A stretch of DNA of 64,000 nt from Chryseobacterium culicis (GTDB lineage Bacteria; Bacteroidota; Bacteroidia; Flavobacteriales; Weeksellaceae). The first letter of the stretch is position 1. Each line of letters begins with the position of its first letter. Both the position numbers and the translations under genes were made by a program. Of this stretch, positions 1 to 7,553 are shown in pieces. The notes below the pieces were generated by a model, which worked only from the letters and a program-made list of their open reading frames with translations, was not told where the DNA came from and made no database searches. The DNA is taken from the NCBI RefSeq assembly GCF_002979755.1, contig NZ_PCPP01000007.1:62001-126000 (forward strand), written 5' to 3'.

Positions 1-287
1 CCAATATTGAAAGTATGGTAACGGTAATCATTGATGATGATGAATATTCGTTCCATCTTAATTCTAAAAAAGAGAGTATCTTAGATAAAGCATTGAAAGA
101 TCAGCTTCCGGTTCCTTTCGCATGTAAAGGAGGCGTTTGCTGTACCTGTAAAGCGCAGGTTTTAGAAGGAGAAGTTTTCATGGAGAAAAACTATGCACTT
201 ACCGAAGAAGAAGTAGCCAGAGGCTTCGTTCTTACCTGCCAATGTCACCCAACAACCAATGTGGTGATGCTTAATTATGATGTTTAA
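1..287 (+). CDS. paaE: Phenylacetyl-CoA epoxidase reductase subunit PaaE, C-terminal fragment
   Basis: Only the last ~95 residues are in the window; the reading frame is open to the left edge, so an internal ATG at base 15 is not the true start. What remains is a plant-type [2Fe-2S] ferredoxin domain: the loop CKGGVCCTC gives the Cys-x4-Cys-x2-Cys ligand pattern and a further Cys lies in LTCQC about 34 residues on. In PaaE this domain passes electrons from an upstream FAD/NAD(P)H-binding reductase part to the di-iron site of PaaA. The assignment rests on this domain and on paaA, paaB, paaC and paaD following directly. Partial because of the window edge. Confidence 0.9.
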   Translation, partial: NIESMVTVIIDDDEYSFHLNSKKESILDKALKDQLPVPFACKGGVCCTCKAQVLEGEVFMEKNYALTEEEVARGFVLTCQCHPTTNVVMLNYDV

Positions 288-293
288 TTTTTT

Positions 294-343
294 GTAAAAT
301 GTAAAACGTATATCAAAAATACATTGTACAACCGACATTTTAC
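294..343. repeat. Spacer repeat type A, copy 1 (paaE/paaA gap)
   Basis: The gap contains GTAAAATGT followed by TACATTGTACA and CCGACATTTTAC. The same words in the same order recur in the paaB/paaC gap, and a rearranged version fills the paaG/paaH gap. The unit is rich in self-complementary TGTAAAATGT / ACATTTTACA words and ends shortly before the next start codon. Confidence 0.6.
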
Positions 344-364
344 TTTAGTACAAAAAACAAAAAA

Positions 365-1303
365 ATGGACTTAGAAAAATTTGTTCAATACGTTCACGAA
401 GAAAATAAAGTAGAACCAAAAGATGTAATGCCAGATGATTACAGAAAATTATTGGTTCGTCAGATTTCACAGCACGCACATTCTGAAATTGTAGGAATGC
501 TGCCGGAAGCTAACTGGATTTCCAGAGCACCTTCATTGAGAAGAAAAATGGCTCTTCTGGCAAAAGTTCAGGATGAAGCAGGTCATGGTTTATATCTTTA
601 TTCTGCCACTGAAACTTTAGGAGACGGAAGCATCAGAGCAGACAGAGATGCTACTTATGATGATATGCTGGAAGGAAAAGCAAAATATTCAAGTATTTTC
701 AATTATCCCACGCTAAGCTGGGCAGATATTGGTGCTATCGGCTGGTTGGTAGATGGTGCTGCTATTATGAATCAGGTAATGCTGATGGGGAATTCTTATG
801 GCCCTTATTCAAGAGCGATGGTGAAAATCTGTAAAGAAGAATCTTTCCACCAAAGACAGGGATATGAAATTTTAATGGCACTGTGCCGTGGTACAAAACA
901 ACAGAAAGAAATGGCTCAGGCTTCATTAAATCGTTTCTGGTGGCCGGCTCTGATGATGTTCGGACCAAACGATGACAGCTCTCCAAACTCTAAAATCTCT
1001 ATGAATTACAGAGTAAAAAGAGAAAGTAATGATAACCTTCGTCAGAGATTTATCGATGTTACCGTTTCTCAGGCTGAATTCTTAGGATTAACTATTCCTG
1101 ATAAAGATCTGAAATGGAACGAGGAAAGACAGCATTACGATTTTGGAGAACTTCCCTGGGATGAATTCATGGAAATTTTAAAAGGAAACGGACCTTGCAA
1201 CAAGAAGCGTATCGAAACCAAGAGAAAAGCGCAAAGAGAAAACTCTTGGGTAAAAGAAGCAGCGGCAGCTTTTGCAGAGAAACAACAAAAAGAAGTAATA
1301 TAA
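365..1303 (+). CDS. paaA: Phenylacetyl-CoA 1,2-epoxidase catalytic subunit PaaA
   Basis: PaaA is the catalytic di-iron subunit of the PaaABCE multicomponent oxygenase that converts phenylacetyl-CoA to the ring-1,2-epoxide in the cytoplasm. The protein is 312 residues, the usual PaaA length. Two carboxylate-His motifs typical of the ferritin-like di-iron fold are visible, QDEAGHG around residue 70 and KEESFHQ around residue 157. It lies between paaE and paaB. A lysine-rich C-terminal tail is present. The identification is very secure from family similarity and gene order. Confidence 0.97.
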   Translation: MDLEKFVQYVHEENKVEPKDVMPDDYRKLLVRQISQHAHSEIVGMLPEANWISRAPSLRRKMALLAKVQDEAGHGLYLYSATETLGDGSIRADRDATYDDMLEGKAKYSSIFNYPTLSWADIGAIGWLVDGAAIMNQVMLMGNSYGPYSRAMVKICKEESFHQRQGYEILMALCRGTKQQKEMAQASLNRFWWPALMMFGPNDDSSPNSKISMNYRVKRESNDNLRQRFIDVTVSQAEFLGLTIPDKDLKWNEERQHYDFGELPWDEFMEILKGNGPCNKKRIETKRKAQRENSWVKEAAAAFAEKQQKEVI

Positions 1304-1408
1304 TAATGTAACAATATACCAATGTAGAAATGTAACAATCATTGTCATGCTGAGCTTGTCGAAGCATCTCATTATTAAACTGGTACATCGATACATTGTT
1401 AAATTAAT
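1304..1408. repeat. Spacer repeat type B, copy 1 (paaA/paaB gap)
   Basis: The whole paaA-paaB gap is a composite repeat: a TGTAACAAT-rich arm, a core at 1343-1370 starting TGTCATGCTGAG and ending GAAGCATCTC that can fold into a hairpin, then an arm reading AAACTG, TACATCGATACA and GTTAAATT. The same three-part layout recurs between paaJ and paaY with a different core, and the right arm alone recurs before paaG. It carries no gene. It looks like a dispersed flavobacterial intergenic element. Confidence 0.65.
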
Positions 1409-1414
1409 TTGACT

Positions 1415-1696
1415 ATGGCAAATTTAGATATGTGGGAAGTGTTTATTCAGACTAAACCGGGATTATCTCACAAACATGTTGGAATTGTACAGGCACCAAC
1501 AGCAGAAATGGCTTTGCAAAATGCAAGAGACGTTTATACAAGAAGAAAAGAAGGGACTTCTGTTTGGGTTGTTCCAAGCAAATATATTGTGACTTCGGAA
1601 GGGATTGATAAAGAAGCTTTCTTCGATCCGGCTGATGATAAACTATACCGTCATCCAACGTTCTACGATATCCCCAACGATGTAAAAAATATGTAA
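1415..1696 (+). CDS. paaB: Phenylacetyl-CoA epoxidase subunit PaaB
   Basis: A small accessory subunit of the phenylacetyl-CoA epoxidase, thought to bridge PaaAC heterodimers in the complex; it has no catalytic residues. The protein is 93 residues, close to the ~95 of known PaaB. The sequence begins MANLDMWEVFIQTKPGLSHK and shows the PaaB pattern of a short beta-rich protein with RRKEGTSVWVVPS in the middle. I chose the ATG at 1415 over an in-frame TTG six bases upstream because MANLDMWEVF is the family-like N-terminus. Confidence 0.95.
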   Translation: MANLDMWEVFIQTKPGLSHKHVGIVQAPTAEMALQNARDVYTRRKEGTSVWVVPSKYIVTSEGIDKEAFFDPADDKLYRHPTFYDIPNDVKNM

Positions 1697-1701
1697 TCTT
1701 C

Positions 1702-1762
1702 TGTAAAATGTCCGTTGTAAAAAGTACATTGTACATCCGACATTTTACATTTTACAAAAAAT
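1702..1762. repeat. Spacer repeat type A, copy 2 (paaB/paaC gap)
   Basis: The gap contains GTAAAATGTCC, TACATTGTACATCCGACATTTTAC and then ATTTTACA. It matches the paaE/paaA gap closely over about 50 bases, and ends only a few bases before the paaC start codon. Confidence 0.6.
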
Positions 1763-1768
1763 TAAACA

Positions 1769-2518
1769 ATGAACCCATTATATAATTATTTATTAAAACT
1801 AGCAGACGACAGTTTCATTATGGGACAGCGTTTGTCTGCATGGTGCGGTGAAGGTCCTTACCTGGAGGAAGATATTGCATTGACAAATATTGCATTGGAT
1901 GAGCTAGGACAGGCAAACAATTTTTATGTGTACGCTTCAAGAGTGATAGACAATGGTAAAAGTGAAGATGATATCGCATTTTTAAGATACGAACACGAAT
2001 ACGTCAATGCACATTGGGTAGAACTTCCTAATGAAGATTATGCACAGACTATTCTTAAAGTATATGTGCTGGCTGTATATCAGAAACTGATGTATGAAGC
2101 GTTATCAAACTCTGCGAATGAAGAGCTGTCAGCGATTGCTCAAAAATCTTTAAAAGAAGTCAGATACCATTACACACATGCTTCTTCCTGGATGAAAATC
2201 TTCGCTCAGGGAACAGAAGAAAGTCGTGAACGTTTGGTAAAAGCCATTGAAAATATCTGGGAGTATACAAAAGGTCTTTTTGCTAAAACAGAAGGCGAAG
2301 ATGATCTTGTTGCTTTAAATATTGCTCCCAATGCAGACGCTCTTTACGAAGAATTCCTTGCGGTTACAAAGAAAGATTTTGCAGATTTCGGGTTAGAATA
2401 TCCTGAAAATCCTTTCATGCAGCCAAAATCAAGAACAGGATATCACACGGAATATTTCGGATTTATCCTTTGCGAGCTTCAGTATATGCAGAGAGCGTAT
2501 CCTGGATGTACTTGGTAA
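1769..2518 (+). CDS. paaC: Phenylacetyl-CoA epoxidase structural subunit PaaC
   Basis: PaaC is the ferritin-like structural partner of PaaA; in characterised systems it no longer binds iron but is required for a stable and active epoxidase. The protein is 249 residues, the standard length. Family landmarks include the N-terminal LADDSFIMGQRLSAWCG stretch, EDIALTNIALDELGQANNF, and a C-terminal segment with GYHTEYFG. The alpha/beta hydrolase gene starts six bases after the stop, so the two are likely co-transcribed. Confidence 0.96.
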   Translation: MNPLYNYLLKLADDSFIMGQRLSAWCGEGPYLEEDIALTNIALDELGQANNFYVYASRVIDNGKSEDDIAFLRYEHEYVNAHWVELPNEDYAQTILKVYVLAVYQKLMYEALSNSANEELSAIAQKSLKEVRYHYTHASSWMKIFAQGTEESRERLVKAIENIWEYTKGLFAKTEGEDDLVALNIAPNADALYEEFLAVTKKDFADFGLEYPENPFMQPKSRTGYHTEYFGFILCELQYMQRAYPGCTW

Positions 2519-2524
2519 TAAGTT

Positions 2525-3334
2525 ATGAAGAAGATGCTTCTTGGAATATTGGCTTTTTTTCTTGCAGCATATATGATACTATGTGTTGCCGTTTATTTCT
2601 ATCAGGAGAAAATCATTTTTTATCCTGAAAAGTTACCGGAAAACTACCAATTTAAATTTGATGGTAATTTTGAAGAAATAACGATCAAAACAAAGGATGG
2701 GAAGCATTTGAACTCTGTGTTATTTAAAGCTCCGAATCCCAAAGGAGTTATCTTTTATCTTCATGGAAACGGAGGATCAATAAAAGGTTGGGGAGAAGTA
2801 GCACAATTATATCGCAGTATGAATTATAATACATTGATACTCGATTATCGGGGCTACGGAAAAAGTGAAGATAAAATTAACAGTAAAGACCAGCTTTTTT
2901 CGGACGTTGAAAGTGCTTATAAAGAACTTTTGAAAAGATATCCGGAAAACAAAATTATTATTTTAGGATATTCAGTAGGAACAGGATTAGCGGCAAAATT
3001 AGCATCATTGCACAACGCAAGATTATTGATTTTACAGGCACCTTATTACAGTATAGAAGATGAAATGAATCAAAAATTTTCATTTCTTCCGAAGTTGTTA
3101 CTGAAATATAATTTTGAGACTGGTGAATATTTAAAAACCGTTAAATCACCAGTAGTTATTTTTCATGGTGATAAAGATGAGGTTATTCACTATAAGGCAT
3201 CTTTAAAACTTAAAAATAATTTTAAAAAAGAGGATAGCCTGATTATCTTAAAAAATCAGTATCACAACGGAATAACAGATAATTTGGATTATCAGAAAGC
3301 AATGAATGTGATTCTTGATTCTGATAAAAAATAA
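2525..3334 (+). CDS. Membrane-anchored alpha/beta hydrolase inside the paa cluster
   Basis: A 269-residue alpha/beta-hydrolase-fold protein of the BEM46/ABHD13-like type. Residues ~5-25 are a strong hydrophobic segment, best read as an uncleaved N-terminal anchor because no clear signal cleavage site or lipobox follows. The nucleophile elbow is GYSVGTG near residue 158, the acid is probably in HGDKDEV, and the His is probably in NQYHNG near the C-terminus. An oxyanion HGNGG motif lies near residue 80. It sits between paaC and paaD with gaps of only a few bases, so it is surely in the operon, but it is not a canonical Paa enzyme. The substrate is unknown; a role in handling CoA esters or lactones would be a guess. 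Confidence 0.8.
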   Translation: MKKMLLGILAFFLAAYMILCVAVYFYQEKIIFYPEKLPENYQFKFDGNFEEITIKTKDGKHLNSVLFKAPNPKGVIFYLHGNGGSIKGWGEVAQLYRSMNYNTLILDYRGYGKSEDKINSKDQLFSDVESAYKELLKRYPENKIIILGYSVGTGLAAKLASLHNARLLILQAPYYSIEDEMNQKFSFLPKLLLKYNFETGEYLKTVKSPVVIFHGDKDEVIHYKASLKLKNNFKKEDSLIILKNQYHNGITDNLDYQKAMNVILDSDKK

Positions 3335-3337
3335 AAT

Positions 3338-3802
3338 ATGAATCAGCTTTTAGATTTATTAAAAACCATTCCCGATCCGGAAATTCCCGTGATTGATATT
3401 GTAGAATTAGGAATTGTAAGAGAGGCACAGATTACAGGTGAAAATACCTGTGAAGTGATCATTACACCTACTTATTCTGCCTGTCCCGCTATGTTTACCA
3501 TTGAAGAGGATATTATCAAAATGATGAAAGAAAACGGATGGGAAGCAAAAGTAGTAACCAAAATGTTCCCGATATGGACAACAGACTGGATTACTGATGA
3601 AGCAAGAGAAAAACTTCGTGTTTACGGAATCACCCCTCCGGAAAAAGGGGCAGACGAACATCATATCGGAAAACCGAAAAAATGTCCGCGTTGCGGTTCC
3701 GAACATACCAAGCAGATCAGCAGATTTGGGTCTACCCTGTGTAAGGCTTCTTATCAGTGTTTAGATTGCCTGGAGCCATTTGATTATTTTAAATGTCATT
3801 GA
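3338..3802 (+). CDS. paaD: PaaD, DUF59-type Fe-S maturation factor for the phenylacetyl-CoA epoxidase
   Basis: PaaD is needed for maturation of the epoxidase, probably by supplying Fe-S cluster for PaaE. The 154-residue protein has an N-terminal DUF59/MIP18 domain (IPDPEIPVIDIVELGIV near the start, then TPTYSACPAM with the conserved Cys). The C-terminal PaaD-specific zinc-ribbon-like part has KCPRCGS and then CLDC and a final FKCH. Start and stop fit closely between the hydrolase and the paaG spacer. Confidence 0.94.
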   Translation: MNQLLDLLKTIPDPEIPVIDIVELGIVREAQITGENTCEVIITPTYSACPAMFTIEEDIIKMMKENGWEAKVVTKMFPIWTTDWITDEAREKLRVYGITPPEKGADEHHIGKPKKCPRCGSEHTKQISRFGSTLCKASYQCLDCLEPFDYFKCH

Positions 3803-3854
3803 TGAGTTATCCATCTGTCTGCAATAAACTTTACGGCTATGCAAAGCATAACGA

Positions 3855-3912
3855 AGGAATTGTTAGATTGTCAAATTATTAGACGGTTACATTGATTTAT
3901 ATTGTTAAATTA
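3855..3912. repeat. Partial spacer repeat type B (before paaG)
   Basis: The paaD/paaG gap contains AATTGTTAGATTGTCAAATT and then GGTTACATTGATTTATATTG and GTTAAATTA. This resembles the right arm of the longer repeat between paaA and paaB (TACATCGATACATTGTTAAATTA). The hairpin core is missing. It ends just upstream of the paaG start. Confidence 0.45.
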
Positions 3913-3944
3913 GTGCGTTGTTAAATAATAAATTAATAAAAACT

Positions 3945-4745
3945 ATGTATACACAACTTGATATTGAAACGCATTTTGACGGAAAGCTTAAAATCGCATA
4001 TCTTAATCAACCGGAAACAATGAACGCTCTTACCAAGCCGGCTTTATCAGATCTTAGAGATTTTGTTAAAGAATGCAGCGATGACGAAACGGTAAGATGT
4101 GTTGCTATTTCCGGAAGAGGAAGAGCGTTTTGCTCAGGTCAGAATCTGGATGAAGCATTTGTGGTAGGCAAAGAGCACCACGATCATGACATCATCAGAA
4201 AAATTGTGGTAGACTATTATAACCCTTTAGTGCTGGAAGTTACCCGTTGCAAAAAACCGGTTATTGCTTTAGTAAACGGACCTGCAGTAGGTGCCGGAGC
4301 TATGTTGGCTTTAATCTCTGATTTCGTTTTAGCGAATGAGAAAGCCTATTTTGCTCAGGCATTTTCAAATATCGGTTTAATTCCTGATACAGGAGGAACT
4401 TACTTCTTACCGAAGCTTTTAGGTAGACAGTTGGCTAATTATTTAGCATTTACGGGTAAAAAATTATCAGCAGAAGAATCTAAAGTTCACGGTCTTGTAG
4501 CAGAAGTTTTCACTGAAGAAGAATTTGTTCCAAAATCTATGGAAATACTTGAAAGAATGGCAAACATGCCTACTGCAGCCATTAAGCTGACAAAAAAAGC
4601 ATTCGCCAATTCTTATACCAATACCCTGAAAGAACAGCTTGAGCTGGAAGGAGATCTTCAGCAGGAAGCGGCAGGTACAGAAGACTTCATTGAAGGAGTA
4701 AATGCCTTTTTACAAAAAAGAAAACCTAATTATAAAGGAAAATAA
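3945..4745 (+). CDS. paaG: 1,2-epoxyphenylacetyl-CoA isomerase PaaG (crotonase family)
   Basis: A 266-residue crotonase-fold enzyme that isomerises ring-1,2-epoxyphenylacetyl-CoA to oxepin-CoA. The oxyanion-hole motifs are GRGRAFCSGQNL and NGPAVGAGAM. The segment SNIGLIPDTGGTYFLP carries Asp at the position where PaaG-type isomerases have their catalytic Asp, and the usual second hydratase Glu is absent, which favours PaaG over a plain hydratase. I chose the ATG at 3945 (MYTQLDIETHFDG) over an in-frame TTG 27 bases earlier because the upstream residues look non-coding. A family-B type repeat precedes it. Confidence 0.9.
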   Translation: MYTQLDIETHFDGKLKIAYLNQPETMNALTKPALSDLRDFVKECSDDETVRCVAISGRGRAFCSGQNLDEAFVVGKEHHDHDIIRKIVVDYYNPLVLEVTRCKKPVIALVNGPAVGAGAMLALISDFVLANEKAYFAQAFSNIGLIPDTGGTYFLPKLLGRQLANYLAFTGKKLSAEESKVHGLVAEVFTEEEFVPKSMEILERMANMPTAAIKLTKKAFANSYTNTLKEQLELEGDLQQEAAGTEDFIEGVNAFLQKRKPNYKGK

Positions 4746-4826
4746 AAAATTGTACAATGTAGAAAGTAAAATGTACAACATACACAATTAAATACTTTTT
4801 ACATTGTACATTTTACATTGTACAAA
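4746..4826. repeat. Spacer repeat type A, copy 3 (paaG/paaH gap)
   Basis: The gap is almost wholly made of TGTACAATGTA, GTAAAATGTACA and ACATTGTACATTTTACA words and their complements, and can fold on itself. It shares vocabulary with the paaE/paaA and paaB/paaC gaps, but the order is different. The last word abuts the paaH start. Confidence 0.55.
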
Positions 4827-5963
4827 ATGAAAAATATTGGAATTATCGGTGCCGGAACAATGGGAATCGGCATTGCACAAGTAGCCGCAACGAACGGATG
4901 CAAGGTTTGGGTATATGATGCCAATCCAAAACAAGTAGAAACGGCAACGGTAGGTCTGGAAAAAACATTAACCAAATTGGTTGATAAACAGAAAATTTCA
5001 TCAGAAAAAATGGGTGAAATTTTATCTAACATTTCCATTGCTACAGAATTAAAAGACTTCAAAGATTGTGAACTGATTATTGAAGCGATTATTGAAAATA
5101 AGGATATCAAAACCAAAGTATTTACAGAACTTGAAAACTACGTTTCAGAAAGCTGTATCCTTAGTTCCAATACCTCATCTATCTCTATCACCTCTCTCGG
5201 TGCAGAACTAAAGAAACCGGAGCGTTTCATAGGAATTCACTTTTTCAATCCGGCTCCGTTGATGCCTTTAGTGGAAGTTATTCCTTCCTTATTGACAGAA
5301 AAAACATTAGCAGAAAAACTCTACAACCTCATGAAAGAATGGGGGAAAATGCCTGTTATTGCCAAAGATATTCCAGGATTTATTGTCAACAGAATTGCCA
5401 GACCTTATTATGGAGAAGCCCTAAGAATTGTTGAAGAAAATATTGCTACCCCAGAACAGGTAGATGATGCTATGAAAACGTTAGGGAACTTCAAAATGGG
5501 TCCTTTCGAATTGATGGATCTTATCGGAGTGGATGTGAACTTTGCTGTAACAACAACAGTTTACAAAGACTATTTCTATGACCCGAAATACAAGCCATCT
5601 CTACTGCAGCAAAGAATGTCTGAAGCAAAACTTCACGGCAGAAAAACAGGAAAAGGTTTCTACGATTACAGCGAAGGAGTAGAAAAACCTGTTGCTCAGA
5701 AAGACGATGCTTTATATCAGCAAATCTTTTTAAGAATCATTTCAATGTTGATCAACGAAGCTGTTGAGGCTAAAAGATTAGGCGTTGCCAATGATGAAGA
5801 TATTGAGCTGGCAATGCAGAAAGGCGTAAACTATCCAAAAGGATTATTAGGCTGGGGTCAAGAAATCGGGTATGCAAAAATCTCTGAAACCCTTCAGAAC
5901 CTTTACGGAGAATATCAGGAAGAAAGATACAGACAAAGTCCTTTGCTTCGTAAAATGAATTAA
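4827..5963 (+). CDS. paaH: 3-hydroxyadipyl-CoA dehydrogenase PaaH
   Basis: An NAD-dependent 3-hydroxyacyl-CoA dehydrogenase, expected to oxidise 3-hydroxyadipyl-CoA to 3-oxoadipyl-CoA. The Rossmann motif GIIGAGTMGIGIAQVAA begins at residue 4. IHFFNPAPLMPLVEVI contains the catalytic His of the family, and DIPGFIVNRIARPYYGEA starts the C-terminal domain. At 378 residues it is longer than a single-module enzyme (~285) and shorter than E. coli PaaH (475), because the C-terminal helical domain is partly duplicated. The ATG at 4827 is preferred to the in-frame TTG at 4818, which lies inside the spacer repeat. Confidence 0.92.
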   Translation: MKNIGIIGAGTMGIGIAQVAATNGCKVWVYDANPKQVETATVGLEKTLTKLVDKQKISSEKMGEILSNISIATELKDFKDCELIIEAIIENKDIKTKVFTELENYVSESCILSSNTSSISITSLGAELKKPERFIGIHFFNPAPLMPLVEVIPSLLTEKTLAEKLYNLMKEWGKMPVIAKDIPGFIVNRIARPYYGEALRIVEENIATPEQVDDAMKTLGNFKMGPFELMDLIGVDVNFAVTTTVYKDYFYDPKYKPSLLQQRMSEAKLHGRKTGKGFYDYSEGVEKPVAQKDDALYQQIFLRIISMLINEAVEAKRLGVANDEDIELAMQKGVNYPKGLLGWGQEIGYAKISETLQNLYGEYQEERYRQSPLLRKMN

Positions 5964-5965
5964 AT

Positions 5966-6050
5966 AATTTGAAAATATATCAGTTTGAAAATTGATTATA
6001 ATGGGTTTTCATTTTCAAATTCTCAAATTTATTTAATTTTCAAATTAATA
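5966..6050. repeat. Spacer repeat type C (after paaH), TTTGAAAAT/ATTTTCAAAT rich
   Basis: This gap is built from TTTGAAAAT words and their complement ATTTTCAAAT (at least two on each strand), so it can form a long imperfect hairpin. It ends directly before the next start codon, in the same position as the other spacer repeats of the cluster. Confidence 0.5.
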
Positions 6051-6052
6051 TT

Positions 6053-6361
6053 ATGAATATAGAAGAATTCAGAGCGGAGCTGGAGATAAGGCTTTTAATT
6101 GAAAAACAATATTTAACTCAGGAAGCTTTCTCTGTGAATGCTGAGGAAAGACTTGAGCTTTTAGGAAAGTTTAATGAAAAATATAAAGAGCTGATCAAAA
6201 GATTAGCCATTGAAAATGGAATTGATTTAGGCGAATCCTATCCCTCTGAAAATTCATCAGACTCAGAAAGTCTCTCATACGGACAAATCATTCTGGGAAA
6301 AACCATGAATGTTTACGACAGATTATCTGATGAACTGTATGAAGAAATAACAAACATATAA
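6053..6361 (+). CDS. Small acidic protein of unknown function in the paa cluster
   Basis: A 102-residue protein I do not recognise. It is soluble, rich in Glu and Lys and predicted mostly helical, with a low-complexity Ser/Glu segment around residues 62-75 (SYPSENSSDSESLSYG). There is no signal peptide or membrane segment. It begins right after a spacer repeat and the PaaI gene follows 9 bases after its stop, so it is probably co-transcribed. Any link to phenylacetate catabolism is inferred only from position. Confidence 0.65.
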   Translation: MNIEEFRAELEIRLLIEKQYLTQEAFSVNAEERLELLGKFNEKYKELIKRLAIENGIDLGESYPSENSSDSESLSYGQIILGKTMNVYDRLSDELYEEITNI

Positions 6362-6370
6362 TTAATAGAA

Positions 6371-6784
6371 ATGAACCCAAGACAAGTAGCAGATTATATG
6401 TTCAATCAGGATTATTTTTCCCAGTGGATGAATATCAAGATGATTGAAGTAAAAGAAAATTACTGTTTAATAGAAATGCCTATCAAGAAAGATATGATTA
6501 ATGGGCTTAAAACAGTTCATGGTGGAGTTACCTTTGCTTTTGCAGACTCAGCGCTGGCATTTTCTTCCAATAATACCGGAGATGCTGCTGTAGCATTGAA
6601 TTGTATCATCAACTTTACCAAAGCAGGAAAAGAAGGTGATATTTTCAGAGCAGAAAGTATTTTGGTAAATGATACCAGAAAAACAGCGGTGTATGATATT
6701 CAGATTACCAATCAAAATAAAGAACTGATTGCAAAATTTGTAGGAACAGTCTACAAAATCGGAAAAAAAGTGATCGATTTATAA
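6371..6784 (+). CDS. paaI: Hotdog-fold acyl-CoA thioesterase PaaI
   Basis: A 137-residue hotdog-fold thioesterase, matching PaaI in length. The motif VHGGVTFAFADSALAF near residue 50 is the PaaI signature with the catalytic Asp. PaaI is believed to release CoA from dead-end (hydroxy)phenylacetyl-CoA esters so that CoA is not sequestered when the pathway stalls. It fits the cluster. Substrate preference cannot be read from sequence. Confidence 0.93.
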   Translation: MNPRQVADYMFNQDYFSQWMNIKMIEVKENYCLIEMPIKKDMINGLKTVHGGVTFAFADSALAFSSNNTGDAAVALNCIINFTKAGKEGDIFRAESILVNDTRKTAVYDIQITNQNKELIAKFVGTVYKIGKKVIDL

Positions 6785-6813
6785 AAACTAAACCAGATAC
6801 CCAATCAAACAAA

Positions 6814-7509
6814 ATGAGAAAAATAGTTGCACTGCTCTTTGGGATTTCAACCCTTCTGTTGAATGCTCAGCAGAAAGTGAACGAACCTTTGAAAAAAGAA
6901 CTTGATGCTATTATGAAGATAGATCAGGGATACAGAAAGCTTTTTCATTCCGGGATAACTCCTGAGAAAAAAGAAGAGCTACTGAAAGAGCTGAATATAG
7001 ACCAGGAAGAATTCAAAAAGAAAGACTGGCTGTTGGTGGCTGAACAGGATAGTCTGAACATGCAGAAAATAGAAAATATTATTGCTCAATATGGCTATCC
7101 TGGAAAAACATTGGTTGGAGAACCTACGAATAAGGCAGCTTGGTACGTGATCCAACATTCAAACAAAATTGGAAAATATCTGCCTCTCATTAAAGAAGCC
7201 GGAAAAAATAAAGAAATTCCTTTCACATTGGTTGCCATGATGGAAGATAGATTTCTGATGGATGGGGACAAAGAACAGATCTATGGAACACAGGGAAAAG
7301 GAGAAATGACAAAAGATAAAGATGGAAAACAAGTCTTCATCAGTTTTGTTTGGCCTGTAAAAGATCTTGAAAATGTTAATAAAAGAAGAAAAGAAGCAGG
7401 TTTCGATTCTACCATTGAAGAAAATGCCAAAAGAATGTTCGGGCAAGACTTCAAATATGAACCTTATACTTTAAAACAGGTTTTAGAACTAAGAAATAAA
7501 AACAAATAA
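6814..7509 (+). CDS. Secreted DUF6624-family protein
   Basis: A 231-residue protein with a cleavable-looking signal peptide (MRKIVALLFGISTLLLNAQ). The mature part has the DUF6624 pattern: IAQYGYPGKTLVGEPTNKAA, then the AWYVIQHS segment, and DRFLMDGDKEQIYGTQ. Function is unknown in the family, which often occurs as stand-alone proteins in Bacteroidota. It sits between paaI and paaJ on the same strand, so it may be co-transcribed without being a pathway enzyme, since it would be exported from the cytoplasm. Confidence 0.75.
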   Translation: MRKIVALLFGISTLLLNAQQKVNEPLKKELDAIMKIDQGYRKLFHSGITPEKKEELLKELNIDQEEFKKKDWLLVAEQDSLNMQKIENIIAQYGYPGKTLVGEPTNKAAWYVIQHSNKIGKYLPLIKEAGKNKEIPFTLVAMMEDRFLMDGDKEQIYGTQGKGEMTKDKDGKQVFISFVWPVKDLENVNKRRKEAGFDSTIEENAKRMFGQDFKYEPYTLKQVLELRNKNK

Positions 7510-7553
7510 ATCCGGTATTGTTATACATTACTAGATGGTTATATTAAAACATT

